Assembly (NCBI RefSeq): GCF_000764305.2 | Contig: NW_025947153.1 | Location: 140,432-204,431 of the forward strand | Origin: Hyalella azteca | Taxonomy: Eukaryota > Arthropoda > Malacostraca > Amphipoda > Hyalellidae | Length of the DNA: 64,000 nt | Direction: 5' to 3' | Shown here: piece after piece, positions 20,801 to 31,743 of the stretch | How positions within the stretch are numbered: the stretch's first letter is position 1 | How the letters are laid out: each line of letters opens with the position of its first letter | The notes under the pieces: model-generated | Told to the model about the DNA's origin: nothing | Database searches by the model: none | Seen by the model: the letters and a program-made list of their open reading frames with translations, nothing else | Position numbers and translations under genes: made by a program

Positions 20801-21639
20801 TTCTTTATTGTTTTAATTGCTGCATCGATTCATAATCATTCAAATACTATAAATATCCTCATGGTTTAACCAAACGCTTTTCAAAATTTCGTTGGAGACA
20901 CTTTTCAAAATTTTGTTTTCGGTATATAGCAAATGGCATATTTGAATTGAACTGCAAGATCAATCAAAATGGAACAAAATAGTACATAAAATAGAATACG
21001 TACACAATCCTTTAAAAAAATGTATTCATTAAAAAAGATTAACGCCATGGCATAGTTTAAGAAGAAAAGAAATATTGGTCAACTTCAATCAGATAATTAG
21101 GTTGTCAAACGAAATCAATTATGCAAAAACTTATTTAAACGCTAATAAACAAATTTAATAAAACATAAAAACGCAATAAAACTTGACTTAGTTCATTGAT
21201 ATAAGAAAATCGACCGCAATTGCGTCAAAAGGCAGTAATCACTTAAATTTTAACATAATCAGAATGAAGAAGCAATTTGTCAAAACTACTACCACAGAGT
21301 TACATTAGTTTTATCACAAATATGACGAGCACACATCATTGAAATAAACTTCAAAGAACATAAATGAAGACCAAAAACAAAAAAGACTCAACCGCATTCC
21401 TTGATAGCAGATATAAATTTAAATTACCACCCGCAGACTTCACTAAATTATTCTACACACTTGCTTTCCTATTCACAAAAAGATTGCATTTAATGTTTTA
21501 TATAAAACTCTAATTATATAAAACATATAATGGCAGTCGGCATAAACCTCGTATATGCCGTATTAGTATACCCCGAATAATTTACGTATCTTCACTATAT
21601 TTGCATAGCTCTCATACTCAAAAATTAAGGAATAATTCC
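20801..21639 (-). other. Intron, AT-rich, nothing recognised
   Basis: About 840 bp without array or coding signal. Much of it is paralleled, with indels, at 27050-27770. Confidence 0.6.
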
Positions 21640-22177
21640 AATTGAAAATATCAAGTAATTAAAAATTTCAACTAATTGAAAATATAAAATAATGGAAAAC
21701 ATCAAATAATGTAAAACATCAAATAATGGAAAACATCAAATAATGGAAAACATCAAATTATTTAAAATATAAAATAATGAAAAATATTAAACAATTGAAA
21801 ATATCAAATAATGGAAAACATCAAATAATGAAAAACATCAATAATGTAAAACATCAAATAATGTAAAACATCAAATAATGTAAAACATCAACTAATGTAA
21901 AATATCAAATAATGTAAAATATCAACTAATGTAAAACATCAAATAATGTAAAACATCAACTAATGGAAAACATCAAATAATGTAAAATATCAACTAATGT
22001 AAAACATCAAATAATGTAAAACATCAACTAATGTAAAATATCAACTAATGGAAAACATCAAATAATGTAAAACATCAACTAATGGAAAACATCAAATAAT
22101 GTAAAATATCAACTAATGTAAAACATCAACTAATGGAAAACATCAAATAATGTAAAACAACAAATAATGTAACTGAC
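21640..22177. repeat. ~17-bp minisatellite (aaaacatcaaataatgt) abutting a donor
   Basis: About 30 units of catcaaataatgtaaaa / catcaactaatggaaaa up to the donor of the exon at 22178. The corresponding array in the second copy (27770-28020) is shorter. Confidence 0.95.
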
Positions 22178-22267
22178 TTCGACGAGTTCTCTCAAGGCTC
22201 TGTAGCATCGCTCGAGCGCCTCCTCTCCCCCAGGCTGGTCTGCGTCACTGCCTGTCTCCATGTCCAG
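22178..22267 (-). CDS. HERC1: HERC1 exon: LDMETGSDADQPGG, copy 1
   Basis: 90 nt, 30 codons: LDMETGSDADQPGGEEALER and CYRALRELVE. Donor GTCAGT and acceptor AG at 22268-22269, phase 0 at both ends. Second copy at 28023-28112. Confidence 0.92.
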
Positions 22268-22401
22268 CTAGGGATATGGTGGGTAGGAATAGCATTATGT
22301 GCCGCCTCTAACAAGGAAATGCTACGTTCTGGGTAGGAATAGCATTATGTGCCGCCTCTAACAAGGAAATGCTACGTTCTGGGTAGGAATAGCATTATGT
22401 G
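22268..22401. repeat. 60-bp tandem repeat beside acceptor, truncated by an N
   Basis: Unit gggtaggaatagcattatgt, gccgcctctaacaaggaaat, gctacgttct; two and a bit copies before the N at 22402. The second copy (28115-28510) has about seven. Confidence 0.93.
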
Positions 22402-22402
22402 N
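22402..22402. other. Single-N assembly join
   Basis: Splits a 60-bp repeat array from an unrelated repeat (attactgccacattacaatc) that resembles the array at 35325-35500. Confidence 0.95.
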
Positions 22403-22491
22403 AATTACTGCCACATTACAATCATCCTGGAATAAAGAATTACTGCCACATTACAATCATCCTGGAATAAAGAATTACTGCCACATTACAA

Positions 22492-22529
22492 CTGTCTCTT
22501 ATACACATCTAGATGTGTATAAGAGACAG
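22492..22529. other. Nextera mate-pair junction adapter (artefact)
   Basis: Perfect copy of the same 38-bp adapter palindrome. Confidence 0.98.
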
Positions 22530-22539
22530 GCCCGTGCGT

Positions 22540-23410
22540 CTCACGAACGCGCGACGTCGCCACGACGTGTCAGAAGTGTCCCGTGACGTGTCCGATACCT
22601 GCAATAACGTGACACTTACAGTCACATGTGTCAAGTATCACTGAGACAGTGATAAGTTAAAAATGACAACTAACCGTGTTATACAAGTTGTGAAGTGACA
22701 CTTTACAGTCACATGTGTCAAGTATCACTGAGAGAGTGAGGTGTCCGATACCTGCAATAACGTGACACTTTATAGTCACATGTGTCAAGTATCACTGAGA
22801 CTGTCAGATGTGTAATACAAGTTATGAAGTGACACTTAACAGTCACATGTGTCACTTACAGATATCACAGAGATTTGATACATTCATTGGAGTGACACTC
22901 CGGAGTCAAATGTTACTTTTAAGTGCGTGGTTAGGGGAAACTGAACAAAAGGGGGGTAATAAATCTTGCGTTTTATTTGAGAACAAAAACAAAATAGAAA
23001 ATGCATTTCACAAGAAGACATGAAGTGGGCAGATAGAAGTTGGACATGAAAACATGAAAATTGGTTAAAACGAAGTTGGGCAGAAAGGCATGAAGTTGGA
23101 GAGGAAAACATGAAATTGGACATCAAACATGAAATTGGCTAAAATTAAGTTGGGAAGGAAGACATGAAAACATAAAGATGGACATGAAAACATGAAATTG
23201 GACATGAAAACATGAATTTTGACATGAAAACATGAAATTGTCTAAAAAGGAAGTTGAGAAGGAAGACATGAAAACATCAAGATGGACATGAAAACATGAA
23301 ATTGGGCAGAAAACGTGAATTTGGACATGAAAACATGAATTTGAACATGAAAACATCAAGATTGACATGGAAACATGAAATTGGACATGAAAACAATAAT
23401 TTGTGCAGAA
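22540..23410. repeat. Two successive tandem arrays
   Basis: 22550-22870: diverged units of cacttacagtcacatgtgtc, aagtatcactgagac, gacgtgtccgatacctgc. 23020-23410: many units of gacatgaaaacatgaaattg. A segment of the first array and of the exon flank recurs at 23430-23530. Confidence 0.9.
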
Positions 23411-23582
23411 ATACAAGAGCTAACGACCCAAGTGTCCCGTGACGTGTCCGATACCTGCAATAACGTGACACTTACAGTCACATGTGTTAAGTATCACTGA
23501 GACTGTGAGATGTTGGATACAAGTTGAAAAACATGAAATTGGACATGAAAACAATAATTTGTGCAGAAATACAAGAGCTAAC

Positions 23583-23783
23583 GAAGCATGACCTGGTTGG
23601 CGAAGAGAGTGAGGGCGTCATCGTTGCTACGGCGCCTCTCGCTGGGGCAGGTGGGGGGCAGGAGGGCCTGCGGGGGATAGGGGGGCAGGAGGGCCTGGTG
23701 GGGGTGGGAGGGCATGGGGTTCTCCAGCAGCCACGTCACCAGCTGGTTCATGTGTCGTCCTGTAGCTTCCACTTTGTTTATTG
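23583..23783 (-). CDS. HERC1: HERC1 exon: second half of UBA domain (VEATGRHMNQLVTWLLENP)
   Basis: Encodes INKVEATGRHMNQLVTWLLE, a Pro-rich stretch (two LLPP(Y/T) units) and DDALTLFANQVMLR. With the exon ending at 31744 it completes a UBA fold, as in human EMGFSLRQIAKAMEATG...AMWMIEHP. The donor GTTAGC (end 23583) gives C|GC with the exon at 29733/50080, reading LRRSSLEQ. On the scaffold it is out of order relative to that exon. Confidence 0.92.
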
Positions 23784-24116
23784 CTGGTAAACACGAATTA
23801 TAATAAATTATAATAAATAAGCACAAGTAAATTGATTTAAATTGCTGGATTAACAAAAATTACAATGAATAACCACATGTAAATTGATTTAAATTGCTAG
23901 ATTAAGACAAATTATAATGAATAACAACAAGCAAATTGATTTAAGTTGCTGGATATACACAAATTATAATAAATAACCACAAATAAATTGATTTAAAGAT
24001 CCAATTTTCCAAGAAAATAGTGTATTTGTAATAGTGTAAAAATTTAAAGTTATTTATAAAATTATAAATTTAATATATTTAAAATTAAATTTAAATATTT
24101 TTTCAAAATAGTGTAA
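23784..24116 (-). other. Intron with ~60-bp diverged tandem repeat
   Basis: Four diverged units of acaaattataataaataacc, acaagtaaattgatttaaat, tgctggatta. The first lies directly at the exon acceptor. Confidence 0.75.
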
Positions 24117-25035
24117 AACAATAGTTCTTGCAAAAACAAATAGTGTATTTTCAATAAATTTTCAACAAATCAACACTTTTTAAATCATTTTCATTGTTGA
24201 ATTTTTCCAAGAAATGGTATTATGAAGTAGGTATTTCAGTGAATGTTACTAAAATTTTAAAGAGCATCGAGTTAATGAATTATCGACTATCGTTACTAAA
24301 TGATAGCCAAGCAATCATAGATTGTGCCATAATTTAATTCTAGATAGCTTCATGAAAAACTTAATATCTTAAGTTTTATTAAAAACTTATTAAAAACTTA
24401 ATATCTTAACTTAAAGCTTCATGAAAAACTTAAAGGCCAACATATCTCATAGAGTAATAATCACACAACTCAGTGGCAAAAACTTAACTCGTTAGTCTAT
24501 GTTTACTTAAATGATTATTCGTGCAAATATAAATGCTGTCTCTTATACACATCTAGATGTGTATAAGAGACAGGTCGTAGCTCGTGCGGTGGCCTGCATA
24601 TAATATGATATTAGTCCTAATATTTTATTTTATTTAATTATAATTTATTAGAAGACTAAAGTAAATTTAAAGTAAATTTAACTGCCTTCATGGATAAATA
24701 AGCTTGTGCGGTGACCTGCATGAAATAATTAAATATCAGCCCTGATATTTTAATTTATCTAATTATAATGTATTAGAACAATGAAATAAATTTAACGGCC
24801 TATGTGGATACATATAAGTTAGATATTAACAATAATAATATTAATATTTTTTAGGAATCATTTGGCAATTTCACATGTTCAGCATCACATCAAGAGGCAG
24901 ATAAGTTGTAAGAAAAAGTAGTGAATAATGATGGATTTGAAATTGCAATTAAAAATGGCCATCCATGAAAATCTCGAAATTCGTGAGCGGGTGAATGTCA
25001 TACAATAACATCCCATCAACTGACTCCAGGCTATA
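24117..25035. repeat. Collapsed duplicate of 31090-32827 lacking 857 bp at an adapter
   Basis: 24117-24535 corresponds base for base in length to 31090-31508, and 24574-25035 to 32366-32827. The missing 31509-32365 holds almost all of a coding exon. The break is exactly where the adapter at 24536-24573 sits. Direct evidence of misassembly. Confidence 0.95.
24536..24573. other. Nextera mate-pair junction adapter (artefact)
   Basis: Fourth perfect copy of the adapter, replacing 857 bp present in the homologous copy at 31-32.8 kb. Confidence 0.98.
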
Positions 25036-25039
25036 ACAA

Positions 25040-25300
25040 GATCAAATATCCAAAGATCAAATATCCAAAGATCAAATATCCAAAGATCAAATATCCAAAA
25101 TAGTAGTGAATAATGATGGATTTGAAATTGCAATTAAAAATGGCCATCACAGATGGCCATTTTTAATGGTCTTTACTAGAAGTAGATGTAGATTAAATAA
25201 ACACACTAAATAACGTGTTTATTTAGTGTGTTACGCGGTAAGATACTACTTCTTACCGCGTAAATAAGTATATTAAATAAACACACTTAAATAAACACAC
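25040..25300. repeat. Short direct repeats and three consecutive hairpins
   Basis: Four copies of gatcaaatatccaaa (25040-25098); then perfect inverted repeats AAAAATGGCCAT/ATGGCCATTTTT (25136-25164), AACACACTAAATAA-type arms around 25195-25232, and TTACGCGGTAAG/CTTACCGCGTAA (25231-25263). Confidence 0.85.
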
Positions 25301-25340
25301 TAGATGGATATTTGGTCTTTCAGCGATTTAGAAGACACTA

Positions 25341-25376
25341 TTGATGGATATTAAGCATATTCACCCTCAGAGTAAT
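25341..25376 (-). repeat. Displaced fragment of an exon end and donor (copy of 33700-33732)
   Basis: tattgatggatattaagcat followed by attcaccctcagag matches the donor side of the exon at 33725-33860, then diverges. This is another copy of a splice junction away from its exon. 25430-25570 follows with a tatatcatgttgctata tandem repeat. Confidence 0.75.
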
Positions 25377-25619
25377 AATAATATCACGCTTATCCGAGAC
25401 CCTTGCTCGGAAAACACGATTTATTTACCATACTGTTGTTATATATCATGTTGCTATATAGTATCACGTTGCTATATACATCATGTTGCTATATATGATG
25501 TTGCCATATATCATGTTGCTAGAGGTATATCATGTCGCTATACATCATGTTGCTAGAGGTATATCATGTCGCTATACATCATGTTGCTTTATCAGGGCCT
25601 GACACAGCAAGGGTGAGTG

Positions 25620-26075
25620 GGTCGACGTGACTCACCTGTGTCGCGGTAAGCACCAGCAGACGACACAGTGTCACTCAGGACGAAGATGGGTCAACGTGAC
25701 TCACCTGTGTCGCGGTAAGCACCAGCAGACGACACTCAAGAGGAAGATGGGTCGACGTGACTCACCTGTGTCGCGGCAAGCCCCAGCAGACGACACAGGT
25801 CACTCAGGAGGAAGATGGGTCGACGTGACTCACCTGTGTCGCGGTAAGCACCAGCAGACGACACGCAGGAGGAAGATGGGTCGATGTGACTCACCTGTGT
25901 CGCGGCAAGCACCAGCAGACGACACTCAAGAGGAAGATGGGTCCATATGACTCACCTGTGTCGCGGTAAGCACCAGCAGACGACACTCAGGAGGAAGATG
26001 GGTCGACGTGACTCACCTGTGTCGCGGTAAGCACCAGCAGACGACACTCAGGAGGAAGATGGGTCCATATGACTC
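25620..26075. repeat. ~60-bp tandem array of an exon end plus donor (7 copies)
   Basis: Each unit contains gtgactcacctgtgtcgcgg, taagcaccagcagacgacac and a linker. The first part is the donor GTGAGT and the codons YRDTG of the exon at 32871-33092, which lies 6.8 kb away on this scaffold. The array ends at a junction with unrelated sequence (cacct microhomology) at about 26075-26085. Confidence 0.94.
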
Positions 26076-26541
26076 ACCACCTGTAACACATACATCTGTA
26101 ATACAGAATACACCTGTACTGTTACATCTGTACATACACCTGTAACACATACATCTGTAATACAGAATACACCTCTAAACAGCGAGTATCGAAACCAAAA
26201 CTGTTCTGATCATCGTTGATTTCTGTGAATGCTGGCGTTGACGAGATAAAAACCTCCTAACAGAATAATTAACTTATGTCAGAAGCTGCAGTTTTCACAA
26301 TAAATGGCTGCCTTACTTTGGGAATCTTAGTTTTCAATATGGGCATTTTTGTACGTAGGTAGTTTATGTGCTTAAAAATCTTAGTTTATAAATGCAAATA
26401 ATTGCGATGCCAAGCAACATTTTTTAACGAGGAATGAAACGTTTTTTATTGTATTATCTGTTTAATTGCCTGCGGTTGTTCAGCTGAAAATAACAACTAA
26501 CCCTGCACTGTACCACAGCAAGGACCGCATTAACAACTAAC

Positions 26542-26803
26542 CCTGCACAGTCCCACACGCGGCCCCTGGCAAGGACCGCGCGCAGCCAGGGTGCGCAGAA
26601 GTGTAATGGTATCTCCTGTCCCCGATAAGGTGCTGGCAGATATCACAGAGCGTCATGTCCCCCACAGATCCTTCGTCAGAAACATCGATCCTGACGCCAG
26701 CGCTGCTGTCTCCTGCAGTGCCGCCCCTGCCTACGCCTGTCAGGAGACCCAAGTGGCTACGAGACCATCGAGACGTTCCTCGCATGCTGCGTTCACCGTT
26801 GAA
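26542..26803 (-). CDS. HERC1: HERC1 exon: Cys/His-rich segment, copy 2
   Basis: Same 262-nt exon as 20355-20616, differing by a few substitutions (one near 26731 and one near 26781). All Cys/His positions are kept, as are donor GTTAGT and acceptor. Confidence 0.9.
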
Positions 26804-27769
26804 CTGCAATAGTGATAAACGAGTCATTCTTCATTATTTTAATAGCAGTATCGATTCATAATCATTCGGCAATAGTGATAAACGAGGCATTCTTCATTGT
26901 TTTAATTGCAGTATCGATTCATAATCATGTGATTACTATAAATAATATCTTTGTGTTTTAACCAGACGCTTTTCAAAATTGCAACGTTCCTCTCATGCTA
27001 CGTTCACCGTTGAACTGCAATAGTGATAAACAAGGCATTCTTCACTATTTTACTTCCTGTTTCGATTCATAATTATTCAAGTACTATAAGTATCCTCGTC
27101 GTTCAACTAGACGCTTTTCAAAATTTCGTTGGAGATCGGGATAATGCATGGCAAATAGCAAATTTTAATGGAAGTAAATAGCACATAAAATAGAATAGGT
27201 ACAGAATGGTTTTAAAAATTTTAATCTTTAAAAGAGATTAACGTCCTGGCATAGTTTAAGCTTTAAGAAAACGAGGAATATTGGTCGTCTGAATAAAAGA
27301 AAACGAGAATAGAAAAAATATAATAAAACATAAAACGCAAGAAAATTTTACCGAGTTCATTGAAATAAGAAAATCAACCGCAATTGCGTCAAAAGGTAGT
27401 GAAATCACTACAATTCGTGATTTCACTACAAACACTACAATCACATTCGTTATATTACAAATATGAAGAGCACATTCCATTGAAATAAACTTCAAAGATC
27501 ACAGAAATGATAACCCAAAAAAGACTCAAGCGCATTTTTTTTGATAGCATCCATGCATTTGAATTACCGTCCGTAGATTTTACTAAATTATTCTACACAC
27601 TTGCGTTCCTATTCACAAAAACATTGCATATAATGCTTTATATAAAACAATCATTATTTAAAAGCACAGTCGGCATAAGCCTCGTATAGGCCGTATTAGT
27701 ATACCCAGCATAATTTACAAATCTTCACTATATTTACATAGCTCTCGTACTCTTAAATTGAGGAATAAT
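26804..27769 (-). other. Intron, AT-rich, with duplicated exon-start fragments near its 5' end
   Basis: Copies of the exon start/acceptor region recur at about 26870 and 26983-27050. The remainder parallels 20.8-21.6 kb without coding signal. Confidence 0.65.
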
Positions 27770-28022
27770 TTTAATGTAAAATATCAAAAAATGCAGAATA
27801 TCAAATAATGTAAAATATCAAACAATTGAAAACATCAAATAACGGAGAATATAAAATAATGTAAAATATAAAATAATGTAAAATATCAAATAATTGAAAA
27901 CATCAAATAACGGAGAATATAAAATAATGGACAACATAAAATAATGTAGAACAACAAATAATGTAAAACATCAAATAATGTAAAATATCAAATAATGTAA
28001 AATATAAAATAATATAACTGAC
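27770..28022. repeat. Minisatellite (aaaatatcaaataatgt), copy 2
   Basis: About 14 units, shorter than the homologous array at 21640-22177: allele-length difference. Confidence 0.9.
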
Positions 28023-28112
28023 TTCGACGAGCTCTCTCAAGGCTCTGTAGCATCGCTCGAGCGCCTCCTCTCCCCCAGGCTGGTCTGCGTCTGAGCCTGT
28101 TTCCATGTCCAG
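28023..28112 (-). CDS. HERC1: HERC1 exon: LDMETGSDADQPGG, copy 2
   Basis: Same 90-nt exon as 22178-22267 with synonymous-looking changes. Donor GTCAGT and acceptor conserved. In this copy it is correctly adjacent to the exon at 29579-29733. Confidence 0.9.
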
Positions 28113-28114
28113 CT

Positions 28115-28530
28115 AGGGATATGGTGGGTAGGAATAGCATTATGTGCCGTCTCTAACAAGGAAATGTTACGTTCCGGGTAGGAATAGCATTATGTGCCGT
28201 CTCTAACAAGGAAATGTTACGTTCTGGGTAGGAATAGCATTATGTGCCGTCTATAACAAGGAAATGTTAGGTTCTGGGTAGGAATAGCATTATATGACGT
28301 CTATAACAAGGAAATGTTAGGTTCTGGGTAGGAATAGCATTATATGACGTCTATAACAAGGAAATGTTGGGTTCTGGGTAGGAATAGCATTATATGACGT
28401 CTATAACAAGGAAATGTTAGGTTCTGGGTAGGAATAGCATTATATGACGTCTATAACAAGAAAATGTTACGTTCCAGGTAGGAATAGCCTTATGTGCCGT
28501 TTAGACCTAGTGAACGTTACGTTCCAGGTA
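28115..28530. repeat. 60-bp tandem array beside acceptor (about 7 copies)
   Basis: Units of gggtaggaatagcattatgt, gccgtctctaacaaggaaat, gttacgttc. Starts within 20 bp of the exon acceptor. Confidence 0.93.
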
Positions 28531-28729
28531 GAATTATCATTATAAACTTTGTCCATCGAAGGAAAATTTACATTCCGGGGAATAATGTCAGTATTAAAAC
28601 AGGACAAGCTCCTTATTTCGTGTAATGATGTTGATTCAATATACGAAATTTAACGTATTCGTTCAGCATTACTAAAGTAACACAAATTAGAGGAAGCATT
28701 AGTTTTACAAACCATCATATAAATAAATG

Positions 28730-29110
28730 AAAATTGTGAGCAAGATTTTTCTTTTTTAAATATATTTTAAGCACAGGATATAAACTAGGACTAATAAATG
28801 AAAATATCTGGCAAGAAACTTCTCTTGAAAATATATTTTTCAATACCGAACACGCAATTAGGCTAATAACTGAAAATATCGATCAAGAACCTTATCAGAA
28901 AATATATTTTTCAATACTGGACACATCAGGTTACTACGTAAAAATATCAATTTAGAACCTTCGCTTCAAAATATATTTTTCTATACTAGACACAACGTTA
29001 GGTTAGTACGTAAAAATATCACTCAAGAACCTTCTCTAGGAAATATACTTTTCAGTACCTGACACAACATTAGGTTACTACGTATAATATTAATCAAGAA
29101 CCTTCTCTTT
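28730..29110. repeat. ~85-bp tandem repeat (about 5 copies)
   Basis: Units contain gaaaatatcgatcaagaacc, ttctctt and aaatatatttttcaatac, cggacacaa. Partial homolog at 49660-49870. Confidence 0.9.
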
Positions 29111-29460
29111 AACACGTTGACTACGAAGTGGTACATATGTGTACCACGAAATGTATTTCTCCAGGACGTAGAGGTACATAATTCAGGTTGCCTAAAATCG
29201 GCCAAATCCGTGAACAAAAAAGGCCACAAAAAGGCCGATAACTCAAAATATACTAGTTTATTTGTAGGTTCCGCTATAAAAATTCCATTTATTTTCTTTT
29301 TGCAGTATTTGAAATTTAATTAGGAAGTACCCCTATCATAAATTTTTGCCGGCCAACGCAATTGAGAAAAACTAAATCACGGAATTTGTCCCGAAAAAAT
29401 GACCGTCTGGCAACCTTATTTAAAAACAGTACAAAAAATGAAATAATAGTACAAGATGAA
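29111..29460 (-). other. Intron, nothing recognised
   Basis: Contains a self-complementary tggtacatatgtgtaccacg near 29128-29148 (hairpin). No homolog of this part is seen in the 49.8 kb copy. Confidence 0.5.
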
Positions 29461-29578
29461 GCAATCGTAGTCAACGTTTTGAAACATATTTTTGTAAGCA
29501 ACTCTCGTATATATTTCGTAAGCACCTCTCGTACATATTTAGTAAGCACCTCTCGTCTATAGTATGTACACAACCCAC

Positions 29579-29733
29579 CTGACCCTGAGCACCGAGGGCA
29601 GCAGCGACGGCAGCAGCGTCACGACCATCAAGCATCGCCTGACGGAGGCGCAGGTTGTGGCGTAGGGCGTCGCCCCGACTCATGTGGTAGGGGCGCCCCT
29701 GCTCCCGCTCCCGCTGCTCCAGGCTGCTGCGGC
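29579..29733 (-). CDS. HERC1: HERC1 exon: RSSLEQREREQGRPYHM, copy 1
   Basis: Encodes SSLEQREREQGRPYHMSRGD, ALRHNLRLRQAMLDGRD and AAAVAAALGAQGQ, an Arg/Ala-rich helical stretch. Donor GTGGGT, acceptor AG at 29734-29735. C|GC in (from the exon at 23583), phase 0 out (to LDMETG). Copy 2 at 49926-50080. Confidence 0.9.
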
Positions 29734-30144
29734 CTTCACATACAATGAAATTTATATTTTAATAGGAATTTATCTAATATACAATCATTAATTCAGTTTA
29801 AATTATAGAGAAATTAGCGACCTTCACAAGCAACGAACTTGGTATTTCAATAGGAATTTATCTACATAATCATTAATTCAGTTCAAATTATACAGAAATT
29901 AACACAATTATTCGAACGCGTTTAAATTATTTTACAGAGAGGTTCAGTTTAGAGGAAGTTATTTTCACGGGATTATCGTTGATTTAGTTTGAATTTGAAG
30001 TATTTTCTTTGCCTCAATTGTTTTGTGCGTCAAGCACCGTAGTCTACAAAAGGTTCCGGATTTGTGTTTTTGATGTTAGGTGTGAATATCCACTCAATGA
30101 GTGCTCAATTTCTCATAATCTGGGAGGATTATTCAAATTTTTTC

Positions 30145-31089
30145 ATAATCAGTAATGATTATCAACAAAGTTCTCATTGTTAGGGGCTGCATTTAGGCAA
30201 ATGAATTATTTATTAAGTGTTTTCAATTAATTCTCTCTTTTTGTCCCCAGTGTTTGAATGTTAGATTGATTCAGACCAGTGGAATACTAAAGCCAGTTAA
30301 AGTAATTTTTGTGCCAAGTCATCTTCTTCATGGGTTGTTATTGACCAAGGCAGATTTGCTTTTCTGACCTAGTGCCTTTTGCTGAATAACCTGCTGCATT
30401 AAATGAACCTGCTTTCTGGCTATGCTGATATCAAGACTGACCTGTTGCTGAACTGCTGATAATGCTATTCTTGGCTCTTTAAATAGGTGAGTAAAGGGAA
30501 TACTCTTGCCACGCATCTCAGTCCTAAATTTTAATTATTGAATGTTATCAGTAAATATTTGTACATATAATCAATCATCCCTTAAAGTTGTTTTACAGTT
30601 TTGCATTAGGTAGATCAATTTGTTCTTATGTGTTCCTAGTGTACTTATGTGCTTCAACTTCCAAGTGTTATTGTTGGATAGGTTTTATGTGTTCTTGTTC
30701 CTGCACTTTTGCAGAGCGGCCAATGTGGGGCAAATTCTGGGCCAATTTGGAGCGCATTCCGGCAAGTTCTGAGCTAATTTAATGCCAGTTCTGGACGAGT
30801 GACAGGCAAGCTTTGGGCTCACTGAGCCACATTGCAGTCGAGTCTTGGGCTGCTCTTGAGCAACTCGAGCTGACACTAGAGGCCAGCGTGGATGCCTCTT
30901 TAAGTCCTGTCCAGCAACTCATGTCAGAGCTGTCCTAACGTGCCAGTTGAGTCTACCCCACTGCTACTCACAAGTAAGACCACCGCCGTCTTGTTTCTTT
31001 GGTGCGGACGCCACTTGATGGACCAGGCCTGACCCAGGGCCCATTTTTGAGCCCTTGATTCCTTGGTTTCATTATTCTTGATTTGATTT
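30145..31089. other. Unexplained insert-like segment in this copy
   Basis: Homology to the other copy stops near 30140 and a contig overlap begins at 31090. The interval is less AT-rich than its surroundings. A minus ORF at 30328-30516 (IALSAVQQQVSLDISIARKQ) and a plus ORF ending near 30937 (LEASVDASLSPVQQLMSEL) look protein-like but I do not recognise them. They could belong to a transposon or to an unrelated gene fragment. Confidence 0.5.
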
Positions 31090-31539
31090 ATGAATAGTTC
31101 TTGCAAAAACAAATAGTGTATTTTCAATAAATTTTCAACAAATCAACACTTTTTAAATCATTTTCATTGTTGAATTTTTCCAAGAAATGGTATTATGAAG
31201 TAGGTATTTCAGTGAATGTTACTAAAATTTTAAAGAGCATCGAGTTAATGAATTATCGACTATCGTTACTAAATGATAGCCAAGCAATCATAGATTGTGC
31301 CATAATTTAATTCTAGATAGCTTCATGAAAAACTTAATATCTTAAGTTTTATTAAAAACTTATTAAAAACTTAATATCTTAACTTAAAGCTTCATGAAAA
31401 ACTTAAAGGCCAACATATCTCATAGAGTAATAATCACACAACTCAGTGGCAAAAACTTAACTCGTTAGTCTATGTTTACTTAAATGATTATTCGTGCAAA
31501 TATAAATGCATAAATTTGCAAATTTTGTTAAGTACATCT

Positions 31540-31743
31540 CTAGAGATTTTGCCGCTAATGAACATTAAAATTAATTTTATTATTTGTACGTCTCTAATTT
31601 GCCGCTAATGAACATTAAAATTAATTTTATTATTCGTTCGTCTTTAATTTGCCGCTAATGAACATTCAAATTAATTTTATTATTTGTACGTCTTTAATTT
31701 GCCGTTAATGAACATTATAATTAATTTATTATTCAAATCTCAC
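31540..31743. repeat. ~58-bp tandem repeat (4 copies) abutting a donor
   Basis: Units of tttgccgctaatgaacatta, aaattaattttattatt, cgtacgtct. Confidence 0.9.

Larger units (their letters stand above)
26085..28510. repeat. Second copy of the 19.90-22.40 kb region
   Basis: Same order of array end, exon (26542-26803), intron, minisatellite, exon (28023-28112) and 60-bp repeat as 19.90-22.40 kb. The first 730 bp are almost identical; introns later differ by indels and repeat number. I infer the other haplotype rather than a second gene. Confidence 0.88.
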
